Below are positions 44,475 to 56,660 of a DNA stretch of 64,000 bases, piece by piece; positions within the stretch are counted from its first letter, which is position 1; each line of letters starts with the position of its first letter. The translations under genes were made by a program, and so were the position numbers. The DNA comes from Cryptomeria japonica (taxonomy: Eukaryota > Streptophyta > Pinopsida > Cupressales > Cupressaceae): NCBI RefSeq assembly GCF_030272615.1, contig NW_026728904.1, positions 466,001-530,000 on the forward strand, in the 5' to 3' direction. Under the pieces are notes generated by a model. That model searched no databases and was not told the origin of the DNA. It saw nothing but the letters and a program-made list of their open reading frames with translations.

Positions 44475-45313
44475 AGCACCAAAGTGAAAAAAACACAAGA
44501 TAGAGAGAGGCAGAATCACACAAGACACCCCCCCAAAATACACAATCAAGAAATCACCCCCCCCCTCCCAAAAAAAATGGTGATTTTGGCACTTTATACT
44601 TAGTGCATATACAATGGGTCACTTGCAAAACAAGGCAAAGTGGATTTCTAATTTCAATGATTACAATTTCTAAAAATGAGATATAAGAGACTTCAACAAA
44701 TACTGCTAGTGATCTAAACTAAGATCCAATCAAAATACAAGTACCAAATATGCCAAGAATGGCCAAATACTGAAAGTACAATTTCTACTTAAAATCACTG
44801 CAAACAAATGGCAAATTATGAAAGTAGATGAAAAATTATGCACTTTCAAAAAAAAATGGCACATGAAAAGGAATCCATATGAGCCCAAATGAAGCCTCCA
44901 AAGTTGTAAAAATTGGGATTTCATGATTTCCGAAAAATCTGTATCTGAAAAATAGAAAAATCCTACACCACTGTATAGATCACAAAATTCTACCCCAAAA
45001 TGGAAAACAATGCTTGAAAAAACGAGTCCGGATGAGTGAGATATCACTATTTGAAAATTGCCTGCAAAATTATAATTTCTGGAAAATTTCCACCGCAGCT
45101 TCAAACTTCAAATGCCTCTAGATTTGGCCTCCAAAGTCTGATTTGGATGAAACAAAAGGAAAAAAATAACTTTATTGGACCTTCTCAATCCAATGATAAC
45201 CTCATATTTTAATCATCAAGCTTCAATAATAACCTGCAATAGAAAGCTTCAAAATATACAACCCCAAATAGCATTAAATTTCTCTCAATTGACAAACCAA
45301 TGACACTTTAATG
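44475..45313 (-). other. Element B leader
   Basis: Non-coding leader with C7 and C8 runs at about 44527 and 44558 (G-runs on the minus strand) and a stretch parallel to element D's leader (D about 27560-28140). It lacks D's GC-rich island. Confidence 0.65.
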
Positions 45314-45325
45314 GCTCTGATACCA
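45314..45325 (-). promoter_or_regulatory. Primer binding site of element B
   Basis: Minus strand TGGTATCAGAGC directly abutting the 5' LTR. Confidence 0.88.
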
Positions 45326-45791
45326 TGTGAAATTTTTCCAAGATCAAGAGGCAATGGAAAGCATAAATAAGAGAGACAAAATAGATGATAGAAATAAACT
45401 GTATTCTATCAAGAGAAAATACTGATCAACTGGATCATCAATTGTTCAATTACATACAATGTAGATGAACCTGCTTATATAGGAAAGGCTATATGGATAT
45501 GTGAGCACACAAAAATGACATGTGGCTCAATAAGAAATAAGGGTAGGTAGGAAATACATGTGGGTAGGTAGGAGAAATAATATAGTTTTCCACATGAGGT
45601 GGATCACCCACTGAATGTGGAGTGTAACAACAAGATCACACCAAAAAAGGTGGAAATTCTCCTACACACACTATCCCAATGTGGCACAAACACCCAAGTA
45701 TCTCATATCCAAACTAATATATAATGAATTTCCTAAGTAAACTTAAGTGAGGTGTAATAATATCCATGATGAATAATTATTTACACCAACA
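45326..45791 (-). repeat. 5' LTR of element B
   Basis: 466 bases. On the minus strand it starts TGTTGGTGTAAATAATTATTC, resembling element D's LTR start, and contains CCTATATAAGCAGG, a TATA box. Followed by the TSD copy ATTAC (45792-45796). Confidence 0.9.
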
Positions 45792-45796
45792 ATTAC

Positions 45797-46285
45797 AAAC
45801 AAATCGGTTCAAGTATGACCATTGGATTACATAGCTATTACTTGCACATCATTCAAGATAACCTTGACCGCTTCATAGAACATTGTATCTCATCACGTGG
45901 TTTCCATTAAATGCAATGTACTTGCTTATTCGCAAGATAAAAACCGTTATCTCTACTTGCCAAAAACCATTTGGAACTCCTCATACAATATGCATATGTG
46001 GTATAATCATTATCGTTCATCATTTGATCATAAACCAACACAACTGATTCACCAAACTCCATCGGTTAGGGTTTAGCATATCAACAGGTAAGGCTTATCG
46101 GTTGATCTCACTCCTTCTCTAGTAATACCGGTTTCCTTCACAAGCTCACTTACTGATTACAATTCCCTTCACTAGCTCTTCCCACCAGTTACAAAACAAC
46201 ATTATTACAACATCATTACCAGTTATAATTGACATCAATCACAACATTAAAGTTCATCAATGCAATCTGCATGGAAATGCCAATA
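45797..46285 (-). repeat. 5' LTR of element A, outer part
   Basis: Continues the LTR broken at 7206 and matches 1532-1874, with about 190 extra bases near 45998-46185 that the left copy lacks. It ends CCAATA where the left copy ends CCAACA. Confidence 0.85.
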
Positions 46286-47175
46286 GGAGGACTCTAGAGA
46301 CATTGGTGATGGAGCACACCGGGTTTGCATGGGGGTCGTGTCTACTAGCACACTTGTATTATGAGCTGCATCAGTTTGTGTATCATGGATCAACGGGATT
46401 GGGGTGTGGAGTGACATTATTGCAGGTATGGTCAATGAGCATCTTCTGGTTACATGACCAATACACTTTAGAGGCAGGGGACATGCACGCAATTATGTGC
46501 ATTTGTATGATATGATTATTTCTCAACCATGGATTGAAAGGTTAGAGTATTGGCACTGAGTGATCGATGAGATGGACAATATGGTATGGAGGCCTTACCT
46601 ATATTGTGAGGAGTGGGAGGATGATGCAATGGAGATGCCATATATGTTCAGGAGTAGGTATCTGATTGGGTGGACACCATATGTTATTGAGCGACAGTTG
46701 ATTGAAAGAGTATGAAGGCAATTTGGTAGGATATAGTGGATGGTACGGGGTTCAGGGATGTATGTGTAGATAGTGAGAGATCAGGCTCATTTAGGTCCGT
46801 TACTAGCTTATGATCAGGCAGTGATATAGATGCAGGAGATGGTTCCCATGCCTTGGGATATTTGGGCAGATGTGGAGGACGTAGGGATGGACTCTGAGTA
46901 CAATGCATATTGGGTAGAACATCCATTTCCATGGATGACGGATCCAGGGGAGCCGATACAGGGTGATGGTGGAGATGATAGTGGGGATGGTGGAGGCAGA
47001 GGCCAATGATAGAGGCAAGGGGCAATAAGAGAGAGGAGGGTAGCTCAGAGGAGAGATGGAGGGGAGGAGAGGCAGGCTCATGTAGATAGGGGTAGAGGTG
47101 GATTGCCGTTACAGGTGCCAGCAGCATAGGTTCCCAAATAGGGATAGGGACAGGGACAGGGACAGGGACAAGGAC
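46286..47175 (+). pseudogene. Plant mobile domain (MAIN-like) remnant
   Basis: Plus-strand translation gives TGFAWGSCLLAHLYYELHQF and GCGVTLLQVWSMSIFWLHDQ, then WRPYLYCEEWEDDAMEMPY, SRYLIGWTPYVIERQLIERV and RQFGRI, with WADVEDVGMDSEYNAYWVEH further on. The WGSxxLAHLY ... GxxxLLQxW ... WxPY ... RQFG series is characteristic of the plant mobile domain found in MAIN/MAIL proteins and in several transposon families. Stops near 46513, 46540, 46711 and 46736 show it is dead. A Gly/Asp-rich tail with GGGACA repeats (47147-47170) follows. No TIR or LTR belonging to it was found. Confidence 0.65.
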
Positions 47176-47199
47176 AGCCACAAGAGTGCGACCTAGCTG

Positions 47200-47545
47200 A
47201 TGCTTCCTCTCTTAGTAAAGCCATCTCTCTAGAGGAAATTAACAATACCATTAGACAGATGGCATTAGATAAGGCCCCCGGGCCAGATGGTCTTCCCATT
47301 GAATTTATAAGAAAAACATTGGATGGATTGGATAGGAGCTATTGGAGATTTACAATGAAAATTTTAAACAGGGATCGCTGGGAGGTGAGATCAATACAGG
47401 GCTTATTAAGTTGATTCCTAAGGATGTGGATATATCTCTAATAAATAACTGGAGACCTATCACTCTCCTAGATGTCTCCTATAAGATTTTGGCCAAAACT
47501 CTTGCTCTAAGGCTAACTAAGCTCAAGCCATGCATATTGTTTGAT
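47200..47545 (+). pseudogene. LINE (non-LTR) reverse transcriptase fragment
   Basis: Frame 1 reads SLEEINNTIRQMALDKAPGP then DGLPIEF; after a frameshift near 47330, frame 2 reads GLIKLIPKDVDISLINNWRP, ITLLDVSYKILAK and LALRL. The KAPGPDG and NWRPITLL motifs are fingers-region hallmarks of plant L1-type LINE RT. Only about 115 codons remain; the catalytic palm motif is missing, so it is a truncated fragment. Confidence 0.85.
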
Positions 47546-50128
47546 TGTTTCCTTGTATAACAATTTGTAATATTGTCCCTTAGGATGTTTGTTATTGACT
47601 AAAAGATAGTTGTGTTGAAATCTTAGATGGATTACTTTTCATAATAATTTTGTTCATAATGATTTGATCTAATCATTTAGAAATCTGAAAAAAAAATTAA
47701 AAAAATTTACATTTGATTGTTTCAATATATTATTCATTCTTCATAGGTACCATCTATTTTAGATTAATTTTTTTATTTGAGAGATTTGTTGATAAGTTTT
47801 TAATTATGTTTAGATGTTTAAGTTATTTTTTGAAATAATTTAAAAAGTTAGTATATTGTAAAATTAATAAAAAATTAAAATGCTCTATATAAATCAATGT
47901 GTCAATTGATAAAATTGTTTGTTTATGGTATTAAGATTGTATAATTGAAACTCAAACATGTTATTTTGATTAGTTAATATGTCAATAGAACTTAAATGCT
48001 TATAGAAATTAGAAAATATATTCTTCTTTGTTCTAGTGTGTTCCTTAATGTGTGTAATCTATGGCTAAAGGTGATTTAAAAATATGTTTGAAATACTTAA
48101 ATCAGAATTAATAGTTTGTCTTGTTGAACCCATTAAATACATGTAGATTTGACTATAGACCATGTTTGTAAGTTTCAAGAATGTGAGTATATATTGTGTA
48201 GAACTAATTTGTTTGCAACCAAGGTTTTCAAATCTTGAGAATGTTCCAAAGTAAGTTTTGATACCAATTGGGGGTTACATTTGAATTCCAGCCATGATTA
48301 CGAATATTAGGAATGTAGGAAGAGTTGAAGTGTATCAAAAAGAGCAACTATTACTATATGATCTCCATTTACCAATTTTAACAAACTAGAGCATAGTGTA
48401 TGGTACCAATTTAATTGTATTCCATGTTTGAAAACTTGAGAATGTGACAAAATTTGTATGATATTGATGATGGGTTATATATTGACCATGTTCTATGTTA
48501 GCAAACCTTTAATATGTCAAATGAGTTACAATATTCTTTGTATGCATTGCATTTTACTTTGATCATCAATTACAAACTTTAAGCATATCGAGTGAACTGT
48601 CATGTGCCAAATATGACTTACATTTTGACTTGGATCCATGTTTACAAATATTAAGAGTGTTGGGATAGTTCTAGTCTAAACATGAATTACCTTTTTTAAA
48701 GTGTAACCCATATTTTTTGTGGAGTACGAGAAATAGTAGATATATAAGATATTTAATATTTAATTTATTTATTAGTTAATTATAAATCTATTTCATCAAA
48801 AAAATTATAGTATGATTATCTATTATTATCTCTATTAAAATTTATATAATATTAAATTTTAAATATATTGATTATAGAATTGCAGATTTATTATGTCGAG
48901 AGGCATCGACAATGACATCAAAATGTCTATAAACAAAAATCCATTTTTTAAACAATTTGATATGCAAATGACGGGTAAATGCATCAAATATGTTGTGTTC
49001 TAGGAGTTATTTTATTACTCCAAATAAAATAGAACCCTCCCCAATTGTCTTCAGTGCAAGACTTTAATGGAGTTGTATTCTTGGTGTTTAATATTTTAGA
49101 ACATTTATTTTACAATGATTCTCTTCTATTATAAATATCTTGCGACATATTTTACATATATTTTTTAAATATAAGTATACTAGTATTCTATATTCAATTA
49201 CATATTTATATTTGAAAAGAGAGGATGGGACAAGGGAGATATATATATTAAAAACGACAAAGTATGGAAGAGAGATAGAATGAAAGAGATAGATGCGAGA
49301 GAGAGTAGGGGAGGTGATAGAGAAAGGTAAAAGGAACATTGAGAAGGGGAGAGATAGAGGTTAAGAGATCAAGAGCAATGAAATACAAAATTAAGTGTGT
49401 GGCTTATGTCATCCATGTGTAGATAGGATATAGGAATCTACATCTTATTTTAGTATTCATTTTATTTTTCACATATCTAGATGTTGAAGAAAGTATTAGA
49501 TATGTATAAAACTTAAACAATATAAATATTTTCAAATTCTTTTTTTATGAAAATTGACTTGAAAATTTAATTTTAATAAGCTAATGAAATATGCACTTTG
49601 TTTCTTACCATACTTATTTCTTTATAATCTTTTTATTTTAATCCAGTAAAACATGGTATTTTAAATCATTTCTGTCTCAAAATCTACATCGTTATTACTA
49701 TTATATATATAAATTTTATAGAGAGTAAATTATTACATATGAATTATCATAGATTCTAATACAACCAGACGCGGAAATGTCACATGGTAATGTCAGTCTT
49801 TGGAATGCTAACTTCTCTGCAAATAATTTGTTAAGTTGAAGCTCACCCAATGCGAAAAAAACACATGGGAATACCAGGTATTGGAATGCTAACTTATTTG
49901 GAAATAATTGTTCAGCGAGAAAATCTGATAGAAAACCGCAAAAATTGCAGAATTGAAAGACGAGAATAGCAGGCATTGGAACGCTAACAGATAAACGACG
50001 TAGAATCACACCCAGTGGATAGCGTGGTAGCAGAGCCATTGGAGGCTTCAACGGTCTATTGATAAGGCATAGCTATCTTATCAGACACGTCGATCTTTCT
50101 TTAATATTTACAGGTACGATTACCCAAG
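47546..50128. other. AT-rich intergenic region upstream of the BAHD gene
   Basis: About 2.6 kb with no supported gene. It is strongly AT-rich with poly-A/T stretches (for example 47685-47705) and a short GA-rich block near 49215-49370. The last few hundred bases (49730-50128) probably include BAHD promoter sequence; a loose direct repeat of TTGGAATGCTAACTT occurs at 49799 and 49879 (and in part at 49977). Confidence 0.5.
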
Positions 50129-50136
50129 TATATAAA
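50129..50136 (+). promoter_or_regulatory. TATA box of the BAHD gene
   Basis: TATATAAA, 97 bases before the start codon, in a suitable place for a 5' UTR of roughly 65-70 bases that ends in a purine-rich GAGAAAGAGAGAAGAGGGAG stretch. Confidence 0.6.
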
Positions 50137-50232
50137 GAGGTTGCTATCCCTTAAGAAATCCTTCATTGTGAAAGAACAATACAAGACATTGTATTTGCAT
50201 TATAGAGAAAGAGAGAAGAGGGAGAGAGGAGA

Positions 50233-51610
50233 ATGAAAGTGTTGAGAGGCGAAGGTGTGTTGATCAAACCCTGTGCGGGTAAAGATCATCGTGAGCTTGT
50301 TGAGCTAAACAATTTTGATTTGATTGCACACCTAATGTACGTGAAGCTCGTGTATGTTTTCCAAGCTCCTACCCCGAGCTCAGAGGTGTTGAAGGAAGGA
50401 CTGGCCAAAGTTCTGGCGGAGTTCAGAGAATGGGCAGGGAGATACACGAAAGAAACACCGAGTGGGTGCCTTGGCATCAATCTGAATGATGAGGGTGTGC
50501 TTGTCATAGAAGCCGAAGCAGATGGAACAATAGTAAATGCAATGCCCTTCGATCCCTCTTCATTCCTCCTTGAGTTGGTGCCACCCACATCCACCGTGGT
50601 CAATGAGCTCTTACTCCTGCAGGTATGATAACCCACTATATTATCTATGTAAGGAGAAGGATTTACTCATGCGGGTATTGTAAAACTTGTTTTAATTTTT
50701 CCTTAAAACTAGAAGATTGTGATAAATATGTTTGTTGATGTAGTTTACTCGATTTACTTGTGGAGGGTTGGTGATAGGCCTAGCTCGTCATCATCATGTT
50801 GCAGACGGAAAAGCAGCTACTTTTTTCATGAACTCGTGGGGAAAAATTGTTAGAGGAGAGTGTATTCTACCTCCACTACATGACCGATCTCTATTAAAAG
50901 CAAGAGATCCTCCCCAGCCATGTTTTGATCATTATGAATCTAATACTGTAAACCATGAGCACTCTCCAATACTGTCCACTCTAACCACAAAAAAGTTTCA
51001 TTTTGATGCAATGTTTTTACAGAAACTCAAGTCGAAGGTAAATGGATCTGATCCATCAAAAAAACCCTATACTACTTTTGAAATCCTTGTTGCCCATATG
51101 TGGAAATGTATTACAAAAGCTCGAGGCCTTGATGGGGATGTAAAAACAAAAGCTAGCATTCCCGTGGGTGGAAGAAGAAGGTTGAATCCTCCGTTGCCTG
51201 AAGAATACTTTGGTAATGTTGTCTATGAATCATTTGCTCAATCCATTGCATCAGAGATCATAAATGGGTCTTTAGAATTTATTTCAGAGTTGATACATAA
51301 GTCAGTTACCAAGGTTGATGATAATTTTATACATTCAGCGATTGATTTTTTTGAGATGAGGAAATCAATGTTAGGGCCACCGAGCCTTAATGATAGAACT
51401 GATGTATTGCCAGTAAGTTGGATGAAATTTCCTATGCATCATTTTCATTTTGGAGTGGGTGGCCCAGTGTATGTAGGTCCTTCATTAGTGCTGATGGAAG
51501 GCCTTTTAATTTTGTATGATTCATGCGGTAAAGAGGGAGGCGTAGAAGTCATGGTTTGCTTGTCAAAAGCAGATATGAATGTACTTGAACAGAATTGGTT
51601 TCAAGTTTGA
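50233..51610 (+). CDS. BAHD acyltransferase (hydroxycinnamoyltransferase-like), two exons
   Basis: Exon 1 50233-50622 and exon 2 50744-51610 are joined by a 121-base GT-AG intron in phase 0, giving 418 residues. BAHD enzymes in the cytosol transfer an acyl group from a CoA thioester to an alcohol or amine. The intron falls just before FTRFTCGGLVIGLARHHHVADG, the conserved BAHD position. The HXXXD catalytic motif is intact (His147, Asp151). The structural DFGWG motif is replaced by HFGVG at about residues 365-369. The N-terminus (GVLIKPCAGKDHRELVELNN) and overall pattern resemble clades that acylate agmatine, spermidine or shikimate-type acceptors; the substrate cannot be assigned. The start codon lies in a purine-rich leader after a TATA box. 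No stop or frameshift breaks it, so it looks functional and is the only convincing host gene here. Confidence 0.88.
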
Positions 51611-52063
51611 TTCTATTTGTCTTCTAAATAATATATAATAAGATTATTTGAATGTTCAGGAGGTCATGTTTAATTGGTTAAAGTATTGACTTTTCAATGT
51701 GGAGATTCAAGTTCAATTTTCAATAGGATATCTAATATGGAATTGTAAGTTGATTTTTGCTTTTTCATAGCTGATTTCTAATATTTGCAAATGATAAGAT
51801 TTATTTTTTTATTAATTAATCTTTGCACTATGTATGTGTAAGTTAATGATTAGTCAACCAACACTTTTAAATGATTGTTAAAATGTTAAAAGATTGAATA
51901 AGGCAATTTTGAATAGCAAGTTGAAAAACTTATCCACAAAATCTCCAAAAATGTTAGTAATAAAATTTGTGCAATTTTGAATTTAATTTATAAGACAAAT
52001 CAATTACTTTTGAATATTTTTAATAATATTTAGAAAAAAACACATTTTCCAAATAAGTATTAT
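51611..52063. other. 3' flank of the BAHD gene
   Basis: AT-rich. AATAATATATAATAAG at about 51628-51643 is a candidate polyadenylation region. No other gene seen before element F. Confidence 0.5.
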
Positions 52064-52544
52064 TGTAGAATTTTGAACCTGGCCTATCCTCTCTGAACCA
52101 ACTGATTAGCAAACAATAACAGCAAAAAGAAGAAAACACCAATATCTTTATTGAAGCTTAATTAAAAAATTACATAGAGGCTGTATATATAAAGAATTTG
52201 CAGTCTAGAAGAATAAATAATAACTGCAGTTCTAAATATATTCCTAGCTTTGCATGGAAAGCTACTAAGGCTCTCAAACTAAAAAAAGAAAACTACTCCC
52301 TAAATTAAGAATACAATAAGTGCATGCACAACATGCTTTATTTACTAAAAACAAACTCATGCAAAAAGCAAAACTAAAAATAGTCCTAAGGATTCATGCA
52401 TGTTGGAGTACATGCTTTATTTGCATGAATCAACAAAAAAAACTATTAACTAAAAATAGCTTATGCATGGTGATGAATGGATAGCTTCATGTCCAAACTG
52501 GAGTTGCATGGAGCTGCATGCTAGAGAAGCATCACTTATCAACA
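52064..52544 (-). repeat. 3' LTR of element F
   Basis: 481 bases, TGTAGAATTT ... TTATCAACA. Differs from the other LTR at five positions. Confidence 0.94.
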
Positions 52545-55500
52545 TACTTCCCCTTGATGCTGAGAGGGCTGACAATCTTATCTCGTAGTGCTATAAACTG
52601 AGCTTTCGCAACCGCTTTGGTGAATATATCTGCTAGCTGATCTTGGGTGTTGATGTGCTTCAATTCGACATCCTTCTTTTGCACCAAATCTCGTATGAAG
52701 TGATATTTCAAATCAAAATGCTTAGTTCTGCTATGATGAACCGGATTCTTAGCTAACTTGATGGCACTCACATTGACACAATAAATTACTGTAGGCTGAA
52801 TTTGTTTTTCTCCAATTTCTTCCAAAACTTTTATGAGCCAAAGGGCTTGTGTACCTGCTGAGGTAATTGCAACATACTCTTCTTCTATAGATGAGAGGGC
52901 AACAATACTTTGTTTTTTTGAGCTCCAGGTAATCAAACCAGAACCAAAAGAAAAACAATTTCCAGATGTAGATTTACGGTCATCCATACTACCTCCCCAA
53001 TCTGAATCACTAAAGACTACAAGATTGAACTTTTCAGAAGAGTAGTAATGAATACCAAAACTTGAATTCCCTTTCACATACCTCAAAATCCTCTTGGCTA
53101 CCTTCATATGTATTTCAGATGGATTTGTCATATACCTTGAAACAAGTGAAACTGAATAGGCAATATCAGGCCTCGTGTGGGTTAGAAACATCAAGCTCCC
53201 CACAATACTTCTGTAAGTTGTCTCATCAACTAAATCAGCACCATCATCTCTACATAAAAAATCTCCATGAGCACTTGGAGTGGAGGCAGGGTTACAATCA
53301 GTCATATTAAATTTCTTCAGCATATCCTGTGCATACTTTCTTTGACAAATGAAAATCTCATCCTTACTTTGATAAACCTCCATTCCTAGAAAATATTTCG
53401 TTAGACCAAGATCTTTCATCTCAAATTCTTTCATCATAGCAGTTTTGAATTCATCTTTCATCTTAGAACTACTACCCATATACAAAAGATCAACAACATA
53501 CAAACTTATGATAAGAATATCAGTACCTTCGTGTTTGTAGTAAAGGGTAGGATCACTCTTACTTCTCTGGAAGCCATTCTCCTGAAAATATCCATCAATC
53601 CTGGCATACCACGCTCTTGGTGCTTGCTTGAGGCCATACAAAGCCTTCTTCAACTTGTAGACATAATTATCTTTGCCTTCCACTTCAAAACCTTGTGGCT
53701 GCTCCACATACACTTCCTCTTCTAAGTACCCATTCAAGAAGGCACTTTTCACGTCCATATGATGTATGCTCCACTTCTTCTGAGCTGCTAATGAAATCAG
53801 CATTCTTATGGTCTCTTGTCTTGCTACTGGTGCAAATGTCTCTTCATAATCAATTCCATACTTTTGTGTGAAGCCTTTAGCAACTAATCTTGCCTTGTGT
53901 CTTTCAACACTCCCATCACTGTTAAACTTGGTCTTGTAGACCCATTTGGTGCCAATCCTTTTTTTGTCATGTGGAAGTTCTATTAACTCCCAAGTATCAT
54001 TCTTGTGAATGGAATCCATCTCTTCTTCCATGGCTTTCACCCAAACCTCATTAGTACATGCATCTTCAAAACATGATGGTTCAAAATCAGCCTTGGCTAA
54101 TAAAGCAAAATTCACTGTCTCACCTATTGGGTTTTCTTCATGTACTTGATTTCCACTCTTTTGGTAGATATCACTCAATCTCCTTACTTTCCTTGTAGAA
54201 CTTGGAGAAGAAGCTGGACTTGAACTTGGTACTAAAGAACTTGATGAAGGATTGCTTAGTGGAGTTAAACCATTGGATATAGAAACATTAGTTGGCTGCT
54301 CGTGATCAATATCAGCAATTATATCATCATTCAAAATAGATTTTGGCTTCTCAACATGGCCTTTTTTATGACCATAAACTCCCCCTTCATCAAAAATCAC
54401 ATCTCTTGAGACAATAAGCTTGTTAGTGAGGGGATTATACAATCTATAAGCCTTGCTTTTCTCACTATACCCAATAAAAATACATGACTCACTCTTTGCA
54501 TCTAACTTCTGTCTATTCTGATCAGGTACATGCACATAAGCCAAACAACCAAAAACTTTGAAATGATTAACATTAGGCCTTTTACCATACCAAGCTTCAT
54601 AAGGAGTCATCTTTTCTAGTGCACTGGTGGGGCTACGGTTGAGGATGTACACCGCTGTAGCAACTCCATCTCCCCAATAAGAATTGTTCAATCCCTTGGT
54701 TTGTAACATGCACCTTGCCATTTCAACCACAGTACGATTCTTCCTTTCAGCTACTCCATTCTGTTGAGGTGTGTATGCAGTAGTAAGTTGCCTCTTGATG
54801 CCATTAAAATCACAATAACTTTGGAAAGCCTTGAAGTAAAACTCTCCTCCACGATCAGTCCTTAAACATTTGATCTTGCACCCTTTCTCATTTTCCACAA
54901 GGGCTTTAAACTTCTTGAATGTATCCAAGGCTTCATCTTTGGCCTTCAAAAAATATACCCAACAATTTCGTGAGTAATCATCAATAAAAGTAATGAAATA
55001 TGATGACTTACCCAAACTCTTAGTCTGCATAGGACCACATATATCCAAATGAACAAGCTGAAGTGGGTGATGAGCTCTCCATGCATTGCCCTTTGGAAAC
55101 TTTTCTCTTGCATGCTTTCCTTTAGCACAACCTTCACAAACCTCCTTGTGTTCCTCAACCTTGGGCAAACCAGAAACTAATGCATGTGAGGTTATAAACT
55201 TCAAACTATGAAAATTTAAATGCCCATACCTGAGATGCCATAACCAACTTGAATCCTCATAAGCCATATTTGCCAAACTGTTGTTATGTTCACCAAACCT
55301 CAAGGGGAACATCCTATTTCTTGTCATAGGAACAACAGTGATCACCCTATTATCCTTATTCTTATCATAGATAGTACAAGTCTTATTCTCAAAGACTACT
55401 TTATAATTTTTCTCACATAGCTGCCCAACACTTAACAAATTGTGCTTCAATTGTGGAGTATAATAAATATCATGAATACTCTTTATACCTTCTTTTGTTT

Positions 55501-56620
55501 GGACCTCCATAGCTCCTTTGGCAGCAACCTCCAATGATTTATCATCACCAAGCTGGATCTTGGATTTGAAACTTCCATCCTTTGTTGAGAACAGCTTCTT
55601 ATTCCCTCTCATATGGTTAGAGCATCCAGAATCTAGGTACCAAACATCTTTACTAGTATTTTCACCCTTGGCATAAGATAAAAATAAGTGATCAGGAGGA
55701 TTGTCACTACTTTCTTGAGCATAGTTAGCACTTTTACCTTCTTTCAATCTGTATTCTCTTTCAAAGTGGCCATACCTATTACAATGGTAACATTGAACAT
55801 TTCTCTTATCAAATCTTCCTCTACCTCTTCCTCTGAAACCACCACTTCCTCTTGAGCCACTTCTTCCTCTACCTCTTGAAGAATTTTGGCTTTGCCCTTT
55901 ACCTTGGTCTTGATTGATTTTGGCACTACTGCTGCTTGCATCTTCATTTTTTGTGATTAACAATTTAGAGGAAAATGCTTTCTCTACACCTTCAAAAGAA
56001 TCTTTCAATCTTTCTTCATGAGACATCAGGGATCCAACCAGTTGATCAAACTATAGTTTTGTCAAATCCTTGCTTTCTTCTATGATTATTGCTACATGAT
56101 TCCATCTGGGTGTCAAAGATCTCAATACCTTTTTAATCAAAACTTCATTGCTTATAATTTCTCCAAGTGTAGCCATTTTATTGACCACATCTTTGACTCT
56201 GACACAATAATCACTTATACTTTCAGCTTCTTGCATCTTCAAATTCTCGAACTCTCGCTTCAATGTCTGAAGCTTGACCACTTTAACTTGATCACTACCC
56301 TGGTAAGCTTCTTGTAGAGTCTTCCAGGCATCTTTGGCAGTTGTTGCTCCTGATATTCTTGGAAATAAGCTCTTATCAAGAGCTATCTGAATGTGAAACA
56401 AAGCTTGAGCATTCTTTTTCCTTGCTTCCTTTCTTGCTGTTCTTTCATTGGCTGTAAGGGCATTCCAATCAGTTGGCTCTTCATAACCTGATTCAATAAT
56501 CTCCCACAAATCTTTTCCAATCAAAAAGGTCAGCATCTTAATGCACCAATAATCATAATCATTCCCATCAAATTCTGGAACGGGCATATGGTTAGAATTC
56601 GACATGATTAACTTTGGCAA
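52532..56620 (-). pseudogene. Element F Gag-Pol polyprotein (one TAG; catalytic residues altered)
   Basis: One frame from Met at 56620 to the stop at 52532, about 1,362 codons, interrupted only by TAG at 56051-56053. Gag has YDYWCIKMLTFLIGKDLWEI; the knuckle [14 protein letters not shown] has lost its last Cys. Protease has [13 protein letters not shown]. Integrase has [67 protein letters not shown] has [31 protein letters not shown], and YVVD where copia has YVDD. RNase H has [26 protein letters not shown] (Asp of the usual CDN lost) and LADIFTK. Full length for the family. The altered catalytic residues mean it could move only with help. Confidence 0.94.
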
Positions 56621-56660
56621 AATTCCAACAATAAAACTTTAACCCAAAACAATTTTACCT

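Larger units (their letters stand above)
7207..45791 (-). mobile_element. Element B: non-autonomous copia-related LTR retrotransposon, host of later insertions
   Basis: Flanked by the 5-base TSD ATTAC (7202-7206 and 45792-45796), starting TGTTAGATT and ending TTACACCAACA. It has a 3' LTR at 7207-7474, a C-run/polypurine tract at 7475-7480, a primer binding site at 45314-45325 and a 5' LTR at 45326-45791. Removing the nested DNA transposon T, element E and a solo LTR leaves only about 4.0 kb: leader, gag, a protease-like piece, a third unassigned ORF and a 3' UTR, with no RT or integrase. LTRs, gag and 3' UTR are clearly related to the full-length element D (26230-33007), a plausible source of enzymes in trans. 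Confidence 0.88.

Noticed and set aside
46684-47181. Minus-strand Pro/Leu-rich ORF overlapping the plant-mobile-domain remnant
   Set aside because: It is the antisense shadow of the plus-strand frame carrying the recognisable WTPY and RQFG motifs.
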